A stretch of 64,000 nt of DNA from Mycolicibacterium tusciae JS617. GTDB taxonomy: Bacteria > Actinomycetota > Actinomycetes > Mycobacteriales > Mycobacteriaceae. The stretch spans positions 930,001 to 994,000 of the forward strand of contig NZ_KI912270.1 in NCBI RefSeq assembly GCF_000243415.2, read 5' to 3'. Below are positions 27,252-36,133 of this stretch, piece after piece. A model generated the notes under the pieces. The model was not told where the DNA came from and did no database searches. It saw only the letters and a list, made by a program, of their open reading frames with translations. A program made the position numbers and the translations under genes. Each line of letters opens with the position of its first letter. Position 1 is the stretch's first letter.

Positions 27252-27884
27252 TCAGCTCTGCTTGTCGATGCTCATGAGGTGGGCGAACCGGCCCACGAAC
27301 TGGCTGGGGTAGGGGCCGAGGCCCGCATTCGACATCCATTCCGCGGCGGCATCCGGGTGTTCGATCCATTGCCGGGCGGCATCCTCGTCCTCGATTTCCT
27401 GCAGGATCATCACTTCCTGCCCGTCGTCGAGTGCGCGGTAGACCCAGATCTTGCGAACCCCGACGCGTCTGAAGCGCTCGATTCCGTCGTGCAACTTGAC
27501 CATCAGCGCAGATACGTCTTCGACCGAGGACATGACGCCGACGACGACTCGGCCGACGTGCTCGTGGGCCGACGGCGGATACAGGTCGATCTTCTCGACC
27601 ACCTCGCCACCGAAGATCGGTGGAATGTCGTCGGCGCCCGAAATGTTGAACCACTCGAAAATTGCGGGTGACCGCAGCACTTCGCGCATAGAACGGACAT
27701 GCCGAATACCGATAGTCACCAAGACTCGGTGAGGCTCCCAAATTGATGTATAAAGAACTACGTGGTGGGCCCCGACGGAAGCAAGTCCATCGGAATGCTT
27801 CTTGAGCCATTTCCACATGTGTTCGACGTCGTCGACGCAGTAATCGCAGGCGAGAATAAGTGAGTGCAGATCAAAATCACTCAT
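27252..27884 (-). CDS. Tandem dimeric alpha-beta barrel protein, unknown, in the iron locus
   Basis: A 210-residue soluble protein I cannot name. It looks like a duplication of a ferredoxin-like alpha/beta unit: REVLRSPAIFEWFNISG in the first half and ARQWIEHPDAAAEWMSNAG in the second occupy the same helix position. It is co-directional with bfd (7-base gap) and begins 18 bases after a run of IdeR-like boxes, so it should be iron-regulated. A haem-degrading monooxygenase of the MhuD/ABM fold or a metal-trafficking role are possibilities from context only. ATG 27884. Confidence 0.6.
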   Translation of the reverse strand: MSDFDLHSLILACDYCVDDVEHMWKWLKKHSDGLASVGAHHVVLYTSIWEPHRVLVTIGIRHVRSMREVLRSPAIFEWFNISGADDIPPIFGGEVVEKIDLYPPSAHEHVGRVVVGVMSSVEDVSALMVKLHDGIERFRRVGVRKIWVYRALDDGQEVMILQEIEDEDAARQWIEHPDAAAEWMSNAGLGPYPSQFVGRFAHLMSIDKQS

Positions 27885-27901
27885 TCCCTATTCCCTGTCC
27901 G

Positions 27902-27959
27902 TTAGGTGAGCCTTGCAGCGTTAGCGCAGTCTAACCTTACTTAGCCTAGGCAGTCCAGA
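27902..27959. promoter_or_regulatory. Three adjacent IdeR-like iron boxes
   Basis: Against the consensus TTAGGTTAGGCTAACCTAA I count 11/19 at 27902-27920, 14/19 at 27921-27939 (TTAGCGCAGTCTAACCTTA) and 12/19 at 27941-27959. They run nearly end to end in the divergent promoter between the tandem-DAB/bfd pair and bfrA. IdeR represses uptake genes but activates bacterioferritin genes, so this site could do both. Confidence 0.65.
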
Positions 27960-28114
27960 CTAGGGGCCTGCGGTAGCCCCAATCGTTGGCGATCGAGCCG
28001 AAAATCCGCTTCGGGCAACAAAAAAGATGCGCTGCCCGACATCTTCTGCACTACATTGGGTACTGCACTACCGACGGCGACAACTGACAGCCCTCAAGTT
28101 GCTTAGGAGCGATG

Positions 28115-28600
28115 ATGCAAGGGGATCCCGACGTTCTGAAATTGCTGAATGAGCAATTGACGAGCGAACTAACGGCCATTAACCAGTATTTTCTGCATTC
28201 CAAGATGCAGGCTAATTGGGGATTCACCGAGCTGGCTGAATATACGCGCAAAGAGTCGTTCGAAGAAATGCAGCATGCGGAGTCGATTACCGACCGAATT
28301 CTGCTTCTCGACGGGCTACCGAACTATCAGCGCCTGTTCTCCCTGCGGATCGGCCAGACGCTGCGCGAGCAATTCGAGGCGGACCTCGCGATCGAATACG
28401 AGGTGGTCGGCCGCCTGAGGCCGGGGATCATCATGTGCCGCGAGAAGGAGGACGCCACCTCGGCGACCCTGCTCGAGAAGATCCTGGCCAACGAGGAAGA
28501 TCACATCGACTACCTCGAGACCCAGCTCGAGCTGATGAACAAGCTCGGCGTCGAGCTGTACTCGGCCCAGTGTGTGTCGAGGCCGCCCACCAGCGCATAG
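28115..28600 (+). CDS. bfrA: Bacterioferritin
   Basis: Haem-containing 24-mer iron-storage protein (161 residues). The sequence MQGDPDVLKLLNEQLTSELTAINQYF and the ferroxidase ligands (E in TSELTA, EEMQHAE, EYE, EEDHIDYLE) are plain. The haem-ligand Met is in EEMQHAES. ATG 28115 matches M. tuberculosis BfrA; ATG 28112 lies directly before it. GGAG precedes. Divergent from the tandem-DAB/bfd pair across the iron boxes, and followed by the EmrB-type MFS as in M. tuberculosis Rv1876-Rv1877. Confidence 0.96.
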   Translation: MQGDPDVLKLLNEQLTSELTAINQYFLHSKMQANWGFTELAEYTRKESFEEMQHAESITDRILLLDGLPNYQRLFSLRIGQTLREQFEADLAIEYEVVGRLRPGIIMCREKEDATSATLLEKILANEEDHIDYLETQLELMNKLGVELYSAQCVSRPPTSA

Positions 28601-28657
28601 CCAACGTTTCACAAATTCTCGCGCGTCTATTCTTCCTAGGTGGCGTAACTTTCATAG

Positions 28658-28673
28658 CCTATCTAACGATAGG
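28658..28673. promoter_or_regulatory. Candidate operator before the MFS gene
   Basis: CCTATC-TAAC-GATAGG inverted repeat with perfect 6-bp arms, 32 bases upstream of the MFS ATG. The binding regulator is unknown. Confidence 0.4.
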
Positions 28674-28705
28674 TCCCATGGGTACGCCAACCAAGGAAGG
28701 CAGGT

Positions 28706-30788
28706 ATGACGGGCACGCGAACCGACGCGGCTGTCGCGGATTGTGAATCTCCCAGTGCGCTGATCAGCCCCCAGCGCCGCAACATCATCTTTGTTGCGGT
28801 ACTGCTCGGCATGTTGATGGCCGCGCTGGATCAGACCATCGTCGCCACTGCACTGCCGACTGTCGTCGCTGACCTCGGGGGAGCGGGCCACCAGTCGTGG
28901 GTGGTGACCAGTTACCTGCTGGCCTCCACGATCGTCACCGCCGTCGTCGGAAAGCTCGGCGATCTGTTCGGGCGAAAGGCCGTGTTCCAGGTGGCGGTCC
29001 TGTTCTTCCTCGCCGGTTCTGTCCTGTGTGGGCTCGCGGGGTCGATGACGATGCTGGTGGCGTCGCGGGCATTTCAGGGCATCGGGGGCGGCGCGATGAT
29101 GGTCACGGCGATGGCCGTCATCGGCGAAGTCATCCCGCTGCGCGAACGAGGTCGCTATCAGGGCGCGCTCGGTGCCGTGTTCGGAGTCACCACGGTGATC
29201 GGCCCGCTACTGGGCGGGTTCTTCACCGATCACCTCACCTGGCGATGGGCGTTCTGGATCAACGTCCCGATCGCGCTGCTCGTGATCGTGGTCGGAACCC
29301 TGGCCATCCCGTCGCTGGCCAAGGCCGGCAAGGCGGTAATCGACTACGCGGGCATCCTGTTCATCGGTGTCGCCGCGTCGGGACTGACGCTGGCCACCAG
29401 CTGGGGCGGCAGCACGTACGCCTGGTCGTCGCCGATGATCATCAGTCTTTTCGTCGGTTCCGCTCTCGCGCTGGCGATCTTCGTGTGGGTGGAATCCCGT
29501 GTCGCAGAGCCGATTCTGCCGATCCGCCTGTTTGCCAGTCCGGTGTTCACGGTGTGCTGCATCCTTGGGTTCATCGTCGGGTTCGCGATGCTGGGTGCGT
29601 TGACATTCCTGCCCACGTTCATGCAGTTCGTCAACGGTGTCTCGGCGACGGAGTCGGGAATGCGCACCCTGCCGATGGTGGCGGGAATGCTCATCACCTC
29701 CATCGGTAGTGGCAACATCATCGGTCGCACGGGCCGGTACAAGGTCTTCCCCCGTCGTCGGCACCGCCACCATGACCCTCGGCTTCCTGCTGCTGTCACA
29801 GATGGGCGCCGCAACGCCGACCTGGCAGCAGTCGGTATCGCTGTTCATCCTTGGCGCGGGCATCGGCTTGTGCATGCAGGTCCTGATACTGGTCGTCCAG
29901 AACACCTCCAGCTTCGCCGACCTCGGTGTGGCAACGTCTGGCGTGACGTTCTTCCGGACAATCGGAAGTTCCTTCGGTGCAGCGATCTTCGGCTCGCTGT
30001 TCGCGAACTTCCTCGCCGGCCGGATCCCGTCTGCGCTTGCGGCTAGCGGAGCGCCGGCTCGCGCTGCGGATTCCCCGCAGGCGCTGCACGCGCTGTCGCC
30101 GGAGATGGCCGCACCCATCGTCGACGCGTATGCGGACTCGCTCGGCACAGTGTTCCTGTGCGGGGTGCCCGTCGCCATCGTCGGATTCGTCGTCTCGCTC
30201 TTCCTCAAGGAGGTGCGACTGCGCGAAATCGAGACGGTGTCGGCGAGCGACCTCGGTGAGGGATTCGGCATGCCGAGCACCGAGTCGCCCGAGAAGATCC
30301 TCGAAGTGGCGATCGGGCGGATCTTCCGTGACTCACCGGAGCTTCGACTACGCAGTCTCGCCCAACTTCCCGGATGCCAACTCGACGTCACCCAGATGTG
30401 GGGCCTACTGCAGATCTACCGCCAGAACCAGGTGTTCGGCTCGGTCACCTTGACCGATATCGCCGAACGACTGAGAGTGCCGTACGAGGTCATCGAACCG
30501 ACATTCGACGGTCTGGTCGCCAAGGGTCTTGCGCTGCGGACTGGAGACCGACTGTGGCTCACCCAGGCTGGGATGAAACAGGTTGACGCCATATCGGCGC
30601 TCATGGTCGGGCGCATTGTCGACAAGATGAACACGTCGTCCTTCGAGGGATCGTCGTTGGAGGGATCGTCGTTGGAGGTACGCCCGGATCACCTTCAGGT
30701 GGAGGCCGCGCTGGAGCGCATCGCACACCGGATGCTGGTGCAACGGGACTGGACCGACGACCGCAAGGAACTTCTCGCTTCACGCTGA
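28706..30788 (+). pseudogene. EmrB/QacA-type MFS drug transporter with C-terminal winged-helix tail, frameshifted
   Basis: The first frame gives a 14-helix MFS (motif GKLGDLFGRKAVF; MAALDQTIVATALPTV) up to GRTGRYKVFP. It then turns to nonsense after a run of five C at 29749-29753. The other frame continues correctly with VVGTATMTLGFLLLSQMGAA to 30788. With four C the product would be about 693 residues, like Rv1877. After the last helix (about residue 510) there is a cytoplasmic tail with a winged-helix look (VFGSVTLTDIAERLRVPYEVIEPTFDGLVAKGLALRTGDRL). The extra C may be a true mutation, a slippage switch or a sequencing error. RBS AAGGAAGG before ATG 28706. Confidence 0.85.
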
Positions 30789-30797
30789 AAGCACAAA

Positions 30798-30815
30798 ACT
30801 AGAACGTGTTCCAAT
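30798..30815. promoter_or_regulatory. KstR-like operator
   Basis: ACTAGAACGTGTTCCAAT; the core TAGAACGTGTTCCA fits TnnAACnnGTTnnA, and the first 14 bases equal those of the box at 15391. It lies 29 bases before the ATG of the AhpD-like gene. Confidence 0.55.
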
Positions 30816-30843
30816 TCATGAGCTCCGGGCGTACGATGCCGTC

Positions 30844-31326
30844 ATGAGCCGAATTGGACCTTTCGCCGACGACGACGCCGCAGCCTGGGTGGTCAAGTCG
30901 CCTGATATCGGTGTTGCGATGGCCGGATTCACCAACGCGGTCTACAACAAGAACCGCCTGCCCATGCGGGTCCGCGAGCTGGCGCGGATGGTCATCGCGC
31001 TCGACAACGAATGCGTGGTGTGCCAGAACACCCGTGACTCAGCGGGTGTCGCCGCCGGCGTTGACGAGGACCTTTATGACAACGCGGCGCAGTGGCGGAC
31101 GTGGCCCGGCTACAGCGCACAGGAGCGGGTCGCCGCAGAGTTCGCCGAGCGCTTCGCGAGCGACCACACCGGGCTGCGCGACGACGAGGACTTCTGGGCG
31201 CGCGCCAGCGAGCAATTCGATGACGAGCTGCTGACCGACCTCGCACTGTCGTGTGCGATGTGGCTCGGCATGGGCCGGATGCTGCGGACGCTCGACATCG
31301 GTCAAACCTGCAAGATCACCCTGTAG
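30844..31326 (+). CDS. Carboxymuconolactone decarboxylase/AhpD-like protein
   Basis: A 160-residue helical protein of the CMD family. The active-site-like motif is ALDNECVVCQNTRDSAG: Glu, then CxxC, as in AhpD-type alkylhydroperoxidase proteins. LPMRVRELARMVIA before it also fits. Family members include peroxidase partners and ring-cleavage decarboxylases; the CxxC argues for a redox role. A KstR-like box precedes it, linking it to sterol-responsive expression by inference. It is followed after 28 bases by glnA3. Confidence 0.85.
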   Translation: MSRIGPFADDDAAAWVVKSPDIGVAMAGFTNAVYNKNRLPMRVRELARMVIALDNECVVCQNTRDSAGVAAGVDEDLYDNAAQWRTWPGYSAQERVAAEFAERFASDHTGLRDDEDFWARASEQFDDELLTDLALSCAMWLGMGRMLRTLDIGQTCKITL

Positions 31327-31354
31327 CTCCCGCGGTGCCGCGCACAATGGCGCT

Positions 31355-32716
31355 ATGACGTCGCGCGCCGCCAAACCTCTCGCTGCAGCCGCCATCGCCC
31401 AACTCGAGGCCGACGGTGTCGTCACGTTGATCGGCACCGTCGTGAATCCGGCGGGCCTGACGCACGCCAAGACCGTTCCGTTGCGCCGGATGAGCGCCTT
31501 CGCCGACCCGGGACTCGGCGCCAGTCCCGTCTTTCACGTCTTCGCCATCGATCAGGCAGGCATCGTGTTCGGCGATGCCATCGGCGTGGTGGGAGACCAG
31601 CGAATCCGGATCGATCTCAGCGCCCTGCGCATTCTCGGTGACGGATTGTGCTGGGCGCCTGGCGCTTTCTTCAATCAGGACGGAACACCGGATCCCTATT
31701 GCGGTCGCGGAACCCTCAGCCGGCTCGAGGCGCGACTGTCGGATGCGGGTATCGACGCGGTGGTCGGGCATGAGATCGAGTTCGTGCTTGTCGGACCCGA
31801 TGGCAGCGAGCTGCCCTCGCATATGTGGGCGCAGTACGGACTTGCAGGAGTGCTCGAATTCGAAGGCTTCGTCCGGGATGTCACCAACGCCGCTACCAAT
31901 TCGGGGGTGGCGATCGAACAGTTCCACCCCGAGTACGGCAGGAATCAGTTCGAGATCTCGCTGTCCCCGCAGCCGCCGGTGGCATCGGCCGACGAACTGG
32001 TGCTGATGCGCATCATCGTCGGACGGGTCGCGCGGCGACACGGGCTGCGTGTCAGCCTCTCGCCGGTGCCGTTCGCAGGCAGCGTCGGATCAGGTTCCCA
32101 CCAACACTTCTCGATGACGCGCGGTGAGGTACCGCTGTTCTCGGGCGGCTCCGGCTCGGCGGGGATGACACCGGAGGGCGAATCCGCAGTAGCCGGGCTG
32201 ATGGCGGGACTGCCCGACGCACAGGGCATCCTGTGTGGCTCGGTGCTGTCTGGAATGCGAATGCAGCCCGGCCACTGGGCAGGTGCATACGTCTGCTGGG
32301 GTACTGAAAACCGGGAAGCGGCGGTCCGATTCGTCGTCGGTGGGCCAAGCAATCCGCACGGCGCCAACGTCGAGGTCAAGGTCATCGACCCGTCGGCGAA
32401 TCCCTACCTCGCGTCCGCTGCGATGCTCGGCTTGGCGCTCGACGGCATTGACCGCAAGCTGACGCTGGCGCCAGAGGTCACCGTCGACCCCGCGTCACTG
32501 ACCGATGCCCAGCGGGCGGCGGCCGGAATCGCAGAGCTGCCGAGCAACCAGGCCGACGCGCTCGATGTGCTCGATCAATCCTCCTTGCTAAGAGGCATCC
32601 TCGGTGACGAACCTGTCGACGCCGTCGTTGCGGTGCGGCGTTACGAGCACCAGAACTACGGCGATCTGCCACCGGACGAGCTGGCCGAGAAGTTCCGTCT
32701 GGCCTGGAGTGTGTGA
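31355..32716 (+). CDS. glnA3: Glutamine synthetase-like GlnA3
   Basis: A 453-residue GS-family ligase (M. tuberculosis GlnA3 is about 450). Features seen are HEIEFVLVG (metal/Glu site), IEQFHPEYGRNQFEISLSPQ, GSGSHQHFSM (ATP/ammonia region) and NPHGANVEVKVIDPSANPY. GlnA3 enzymes are not the main glutamine synthetase; the Streptomyces one glutamylates polyamines, and that is the best guess here. ATG 31355 is chosen; the longer frame is shadow of the AhpD-like gene. It overlaps the amidohydrolase gene by 4 bases. Confidence 0.92.
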   Translation: MTSRAAKPLAAAAIAQLEADGVVTLIGTVVNPAGLTHAKTVPLRRMSAFADPGLGASPVFHVFAIDQAGIVFGDAIGVVGDQRIRIDLSALRILGDGLCWAPGAFFNQDGTPDPYCGRGTLSRLEARLSDAGIDAVVGHEIEFVLVGPDGSELPSHMWAQYGLAGVLEFEGFVRDVTNAATNSGVAIEQFHPEYGRNQFEISLSPQPPVASADELVLMRIIVGRVARRHGLRVSLSPVPFAGSVGSGSHQHFSMTRGEVPLFSGGSGSAGMTPEGESAVAGLMAGLPDAQGILCGSVLSGMRMQPGHWAGAYVCWGTENREAAVRFVVGGPSNPHGANVEVKVIDPSANPYLASAAMLGLALDGIDRKLTLAPEVTVDPASLTDAQRAAAGIAELPSNQADALDVLDQSSLLRGILGDEPVDAVVAVRRYEHQNYGDLPPDELAEKFRLAWSV

Positions 32717-33825
32717 CGTTGTCGGCATTGGCCGAGCACATCGAAACTGTGCCCTTGATCGACCACCACGTACACGGCTGCCAGCTGCGACCGGTTGACC
32801 GCCGTCGGTTCGAGAACAGTCTCAACGAGGCCAACGTCGAACCGCTGGCCGAATCCGATTCGGCGTTCGAGACCCAGCTCGGATTCGCGGTTCGCGCGCA
32901 TTGCGCACCACTGTTGGGACTGCCCCCTCACGCTGACGCCGATTCGTACTGGCAGGCGCGCGGTGACCGGTCTGACACCGATCTCGCTCGGCGGTTCCTG
33001 TCGTCGGCGCAGGTGTCTGACTGGCTGGTGGACACCGGATTCGCCTCAGGGGTGGCCGATCTGGACGAGCTGGAAGATCTTCAGGTGGGCCGGGTGCACG
33101 AGATCGTCCGTCTCGAGTCGGTGGCCGAACAGGCCGTCCAGGTGTCCGGCGACTATGCGTCGGCATTCACCGCGATCCTGCACGAGCGGGCGGCCACCGC
33201 GGTGGGGACCAAGTCGATCCTGGCGTACCGCGGCGGGTTCAGCGGTGAGTTGTCCGAACCCACCGCCGCTGAGGTCTCCGCGGCCGCCCAGAGGTGGCGC
33301 GACAGCGGGCAGAGCCGCCTCACCGACCGGGTTCTCTTGCGGTTCGGCCTCTATCAGGGCTTGCGACTGCGCAAGCCAATGCAGTTTCACGTCGGGTTCG
33401 GCGACCGCGACTGCGACCTGCACACCACAAACCCGCTGTACCTCTTGGACTTCCTGCGGAACTCTGCAGACGTGCCGATCATGCTGCTGCACTGCTACCC
33501 GTACGAGCGCGAAGCCGGCTATCTGGCGCAGGCGTTCAACAACGTGTATCTCGACGGCGGGCTGGCCATCAACTATCTGGGCGCACGGTCATCGGCGTTG
33601 ATCGGTCGCCTGCTGGAGATGGCGCCATTCCGCAAGATCGTGTACTCGTCCGACGGTTTCGGCCCGGCGGAGTTGCACTACCTCGGAGCGCGCTTGTGGC
33701 GAAACGGAATCCGCGACGTGCTCCAGGGGTTCGTCGACGCGGACGAGTGGAGCGAGTCCGACGCGATGCGTGTCGTCGATCTGATTGCCCGCGATAACGC
33801 CCAGCGTGTCTACGCGCTCGACTAG
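32713..33825 (+). CDS. Amidohydrolase (FluG/NodGS N-domain type)
   Basis: A 370-residue amidohydrolase_2 TIM barrel. Metal residues are visible as DHHVHG, HVGFG, LLHCYPYE and SSDGFGPAE. It begins with GTGA overlapping the glnA3 stop. In fungal FluG and plant NodGS this amidohydrolase domain is fused to a GS domain; here the two are separate but coupled, as in Rv1878-Rv1879. It may hydrolyse the gamma-glutamyl product made by GlnA3 or supply its substrate. The exact reaction is unknown. Confidence 0.85.
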   Translation: MTLSALAEHIETVPLIDHHVHGCQLRPVDRRRFENSLNEANVEPLAESDSAFETQLGFAVRAHCAPLLGLPPHADADSYWQARGDRSDTDLARRFLSSAQVSDWLVDTGFASGVADLDELEDLQVGRVHEIVRLESVAEQAVQVSGDYASAFTAILHERAATAVGTKSILAYRGGFSGELSEPTAAEVSAAAQRWRDSGQSRLTDRVLLRFGLYQGLRLRKPMQFHVGFGDRDCDLHTTNPLYLLDFLRNSADVPIMLLHCYPYEREAGYLAQAFNNVYLDGGLAINYLGARSSALIGRLLEMAPFRKIVYSSDGFGPAELHYLGARLWRNGIRDVLQGFVDADEWSESDAMRVVDLIARDNAQRVYALD

Positions 33826-34265
33826 ACCAGACCCGTGGCGTCGAACACCCAGGACATGTCGGCGTTCGCGAAATCTTCCATCCAGGTCGGCGGTGCATGG
33901 TTGGCCAGCGCACCCATGTCCCAGTAGTCCTTCCACAGCGTGATCTTGCCATTCTGGACCTTGTGCACCGACACGAAGTTCAGAACCGCTGACTCGCCTG
34001 TGGCCCAATGCCATTCCTCGTGATGTTCGTACATCACGTCGGTGCCGTTGTCGACCATCAGGCCGTCAAAGTTCTCGTACGAGGCCAACGGCTCGATGCC
34101 GATCTTCAGGCGCTTGACAATGTCCTCGGGTCCGCGCGCCGCAGCGGTGGGACCGACCGGCACATCGAGGTAGATGCAGTCGTCCGATAGGAAGGTCTTC
34201 AGCGATTCCCAGTCACGCGCCGACAGTGCCTTCCACATGCCCAGCACCGTATCCTCAACTGACAC
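33822..34265 (-). CDS. Limonene-epoxide-hydrolase/SnoaL-like protein
   Basis: A 147-residue NTF2-like fold protein with the LEH-type pattern: TVLGMWKALSARDWESLKTFLSDDCIYLDVP, then GPEDIVKRLKIGIEPL, HHEEWHW and WKDYWDM. It may be an epoxide hydrolase or a steroid-type isomerase; the active residues (D/R) cannot be fixed by eye. GTG 34265 after GGAG. It overlaps the upstream D-aminoacylase-like gene by 11 bases and the convergent amidohydrolase by 4. Confidence 0.78.
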   Translation of the reverse strand: MSVEDTVLGMWKALSARDWESLKTFLSDDCIYLDVPVGPTAAARGPEDIVKRLKIGIEPLASYENFDGLMVDNGTDVMYEHHEEWHWATGESAVLNFVSVHKVQNGKITLWKDYWDMGALANHAPPTWMEDFANADMSWVFDATGLV

Positions 34266-36045
34266 TTGATAACTCCGATTCTTGATTGCTGTGAGCCGGC
34301 GCCTTATGTGCGGCGCGCAGAAATCTTCCGATGCGTTGGGCGCCGACGAGGTCGGTCGATTCGCCGTTGAGGAAAGCCGCGCGTCCACCGACCAACACCG
34401 CCCGAACCGTGTCGTCGTTGCGGTTGACCATCCGCGACAGGCCGCCGTACTGCTCGACCGGCGCCTCGGCGTAGGCCTCCAGCGATTCGTCCAGCCGTTC
34501 GGGATCGATCACGACGATGTCGGCGCGGTCGCCGATACGTAGATGGCCGGCGTCGATGCGATACCAGTCGGCGAGTTCACCGGTGAGCCGGTGGACTGCC
34601 TGCTCGACCGTCATGAACGGCTTGCCGGCTTTCTGCGCCTCCTGGACGTGGCGCAGGAATCGCAGGTTCATGTTGTAGAACGCCATGTTGCGAAGGTGGG
34701 CGCCGGCGTCGGAGAAGCCCATCTGAATGCCGGAATCTCGGGCCAGCTTCTTGAGCACGTCGGGCCGGTGGTTGGAGATCGTCGTGCGCCAGCGCAGCGC
34801 CGTGCCGTGCTCGAGAACCAGGTCGAGGAAGGCGTCAACGGGGTGGCGGCCGCCGCGATCGAGGCCCACCTGGCCGAATGACTTGCCGACCACCGCCTCG
34901 TCGGGGCAGGCGACAATCTCGGCGTCGAAAAAGTCGCGCTGCCACACCCGCATCCCGAACTTGCTCTCGTACTCCCTGCGGAACTGTCTACGATACGACT
35001 CGTCGCGAAGCAGCTCATTGCGCGCGACCTCGTCGCGTAGGTGCAGCGCCGCCGCGCCTGCCCCGAACTCTTCGAAGACGACGAGATCGATGCCGTCGGC
35101 GTACACCTCGAAGGGCACCGGCAGGTGCTGCCAGCGGAAGTTGCCGCCGAGGCGGTTGACCAAGCGGGCCAACGGGCCCAGCACTTTGATGGCATATGGA
35201 TTCGATTTGACGTCGGCGGCCGACAGCAGGCTGGTTTTCAGCGGGTTGCGGAAGATTCCGAGTGACTGGGCGAGCTGCGACCCGAGGCTCAGCGGGTTCT
35301 CGATGTCGGGTCCGGACTGCAGAACCCGGCCCGCCCGGCGCAGCTTGGACTTGAGGCGGCGCAGTTCTCGCGGCTTGGCGTACGTCGAAGGCAATGTGCG
35401 GGACCGGCAGACTTCGCCGTCGAGCTTGTCGAAAAGCAGTTGTTGAGAAGACATTCCGACGAACCCGGCGCGTAGCGCCTCGTCGAGCCACTTCTCCATC
35501 TGGGCCTGTTCGCTTCTGGTCGGCCGCTGCCCTTTCTGGGTCGCACGGTCCAATCCCATTGTCGCGGCACGCATATCCGAGTGCCCGATGAATGCGGCCA
35601 CGTTGGGCCCGAGCGGCCGCGCCTCCAGCGCTGCGATGTACTCCTCGCAGTTGGTCCAGGTCTTGTGGGCGTCGACAGCGCCGATGACATGCTCGCGGGG
35701 GATCGCCTCAACGCGCCCGAAGATGTCGCCTGCGTCCACACCGCCGACGTGGACGGTGGACAGCGAGCAGGATCCGAGCATCACAGTGGTCACGCCATGG
35801 CGGAGCGATTCCGTCAGCGCCGGACCGACCAGTACCTCGACGTCGTAGTGGGTGTGGATGTCGATCATGCCGGGCAGGACCCACTGGCCCGTGGCGTCGA
35901 TGACTCGAGGGCAGTCCGTCGGATCGAGCTCGGCGTCGGTGATGGCAGCGACGTGACCATCGCGGATGCCGATGTTGCGCACGGCCGACGGTGAGCCCGA
36001 GCCGTCGAACCAGCGGCCGTTCGTGATGATGGTGTCGTACGCCAC
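34255..36045 (-). CDS. N-acyl-D-amino-acid deacylase family amidohydrolase
   Basis: A 596-residue metal-dependent hydrolase of the amidohydrolase_3 group. The hallmarks are MIDIHTHYDVEVL (metal His pair), a GHSDMR segment, ISNHRPDVLKKL, and GFSDAGAHLRNM with the metal Asp. C-terminal beta sandwich IGDRADIVVIDPERL fits. Mycobacteria have many of these with unknown N-acyl or cyclic amide substrates. GTG 36045. It lies between an SDR gene and a SnoaL-like gene, all on the same strand, probably one catabolic operon. Confidence 0.88.
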   Translation of the reverse strand: MAYDTIITNGRWFDGSGSPSAVRNIGIRDGHVAAITDAELDPTDCPRVIDATGQWVLPGMIDIHTHYDVEVLVGPALTESLRHGVTTVMLGSCSLSTVHVGGVDAGDIFGRVEAIPREHVIGAVDAHKTWTNCEEYIAALEARPLGPNVAAFIGHSDMRAATMGLDRATQKGQRPTRSEQAQMEKWLDEALRAGFVGMSSQQLLFDKLDGEVCRSRTLPSTYAKPRELRRLKSKLRRAGRVLQSGPDIENPLSLGSQLAQSLGIFRNPLKTSLLSAADVKSNPYAIKVLGPLARLVNRLGGNFRWQHLPVPFEVYADGIDLVVFEEFGAGAAALHLRDEVARNELLRDESYRRQFRREYESKFGMRVWQRDFFDAEIVACPDEAVVGKSFGQVGLDRGGRHPVDAFLDLVLEHGTALRWRTTISNHRPDVLKKLARDSGIQMGFSDAGAHLRNMAFYNMNLRFLRHVQEAQKAGKPFMTVEQAVHRLTGELADWYRIDAGHLRIGDRADIVVIDPERLDESLEAYAEAPVEQYGGLSRMVNRNDDTVRAVLVGGRAAFLNGESTDLVGAQRIGRFLRAAHKAPAHSNQESELSSVS

Positions 36046-36133
36046 CAGGTCATAGAACAGGGCGGATACGCGGGTGTCAACGAAATCTGTGAACAGATTC
36101 CGATTTTTGTCTACTTTCTCCTTTGAGCTGCGA

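Noticed and set aside
29207..30391. 394-codon minus-strand frame opposite the EmrB-type transporter
   Set aside because: It mirrors a clear MFS gene and its product is low-complexity, with no domain; typical antisense shadow in high-GC DNA.
31316..32041. 241-codon minus-strand frame opposite glnA3
   Set aside because: No family features; glnA3 motifs are unambiguous on the plus strand.
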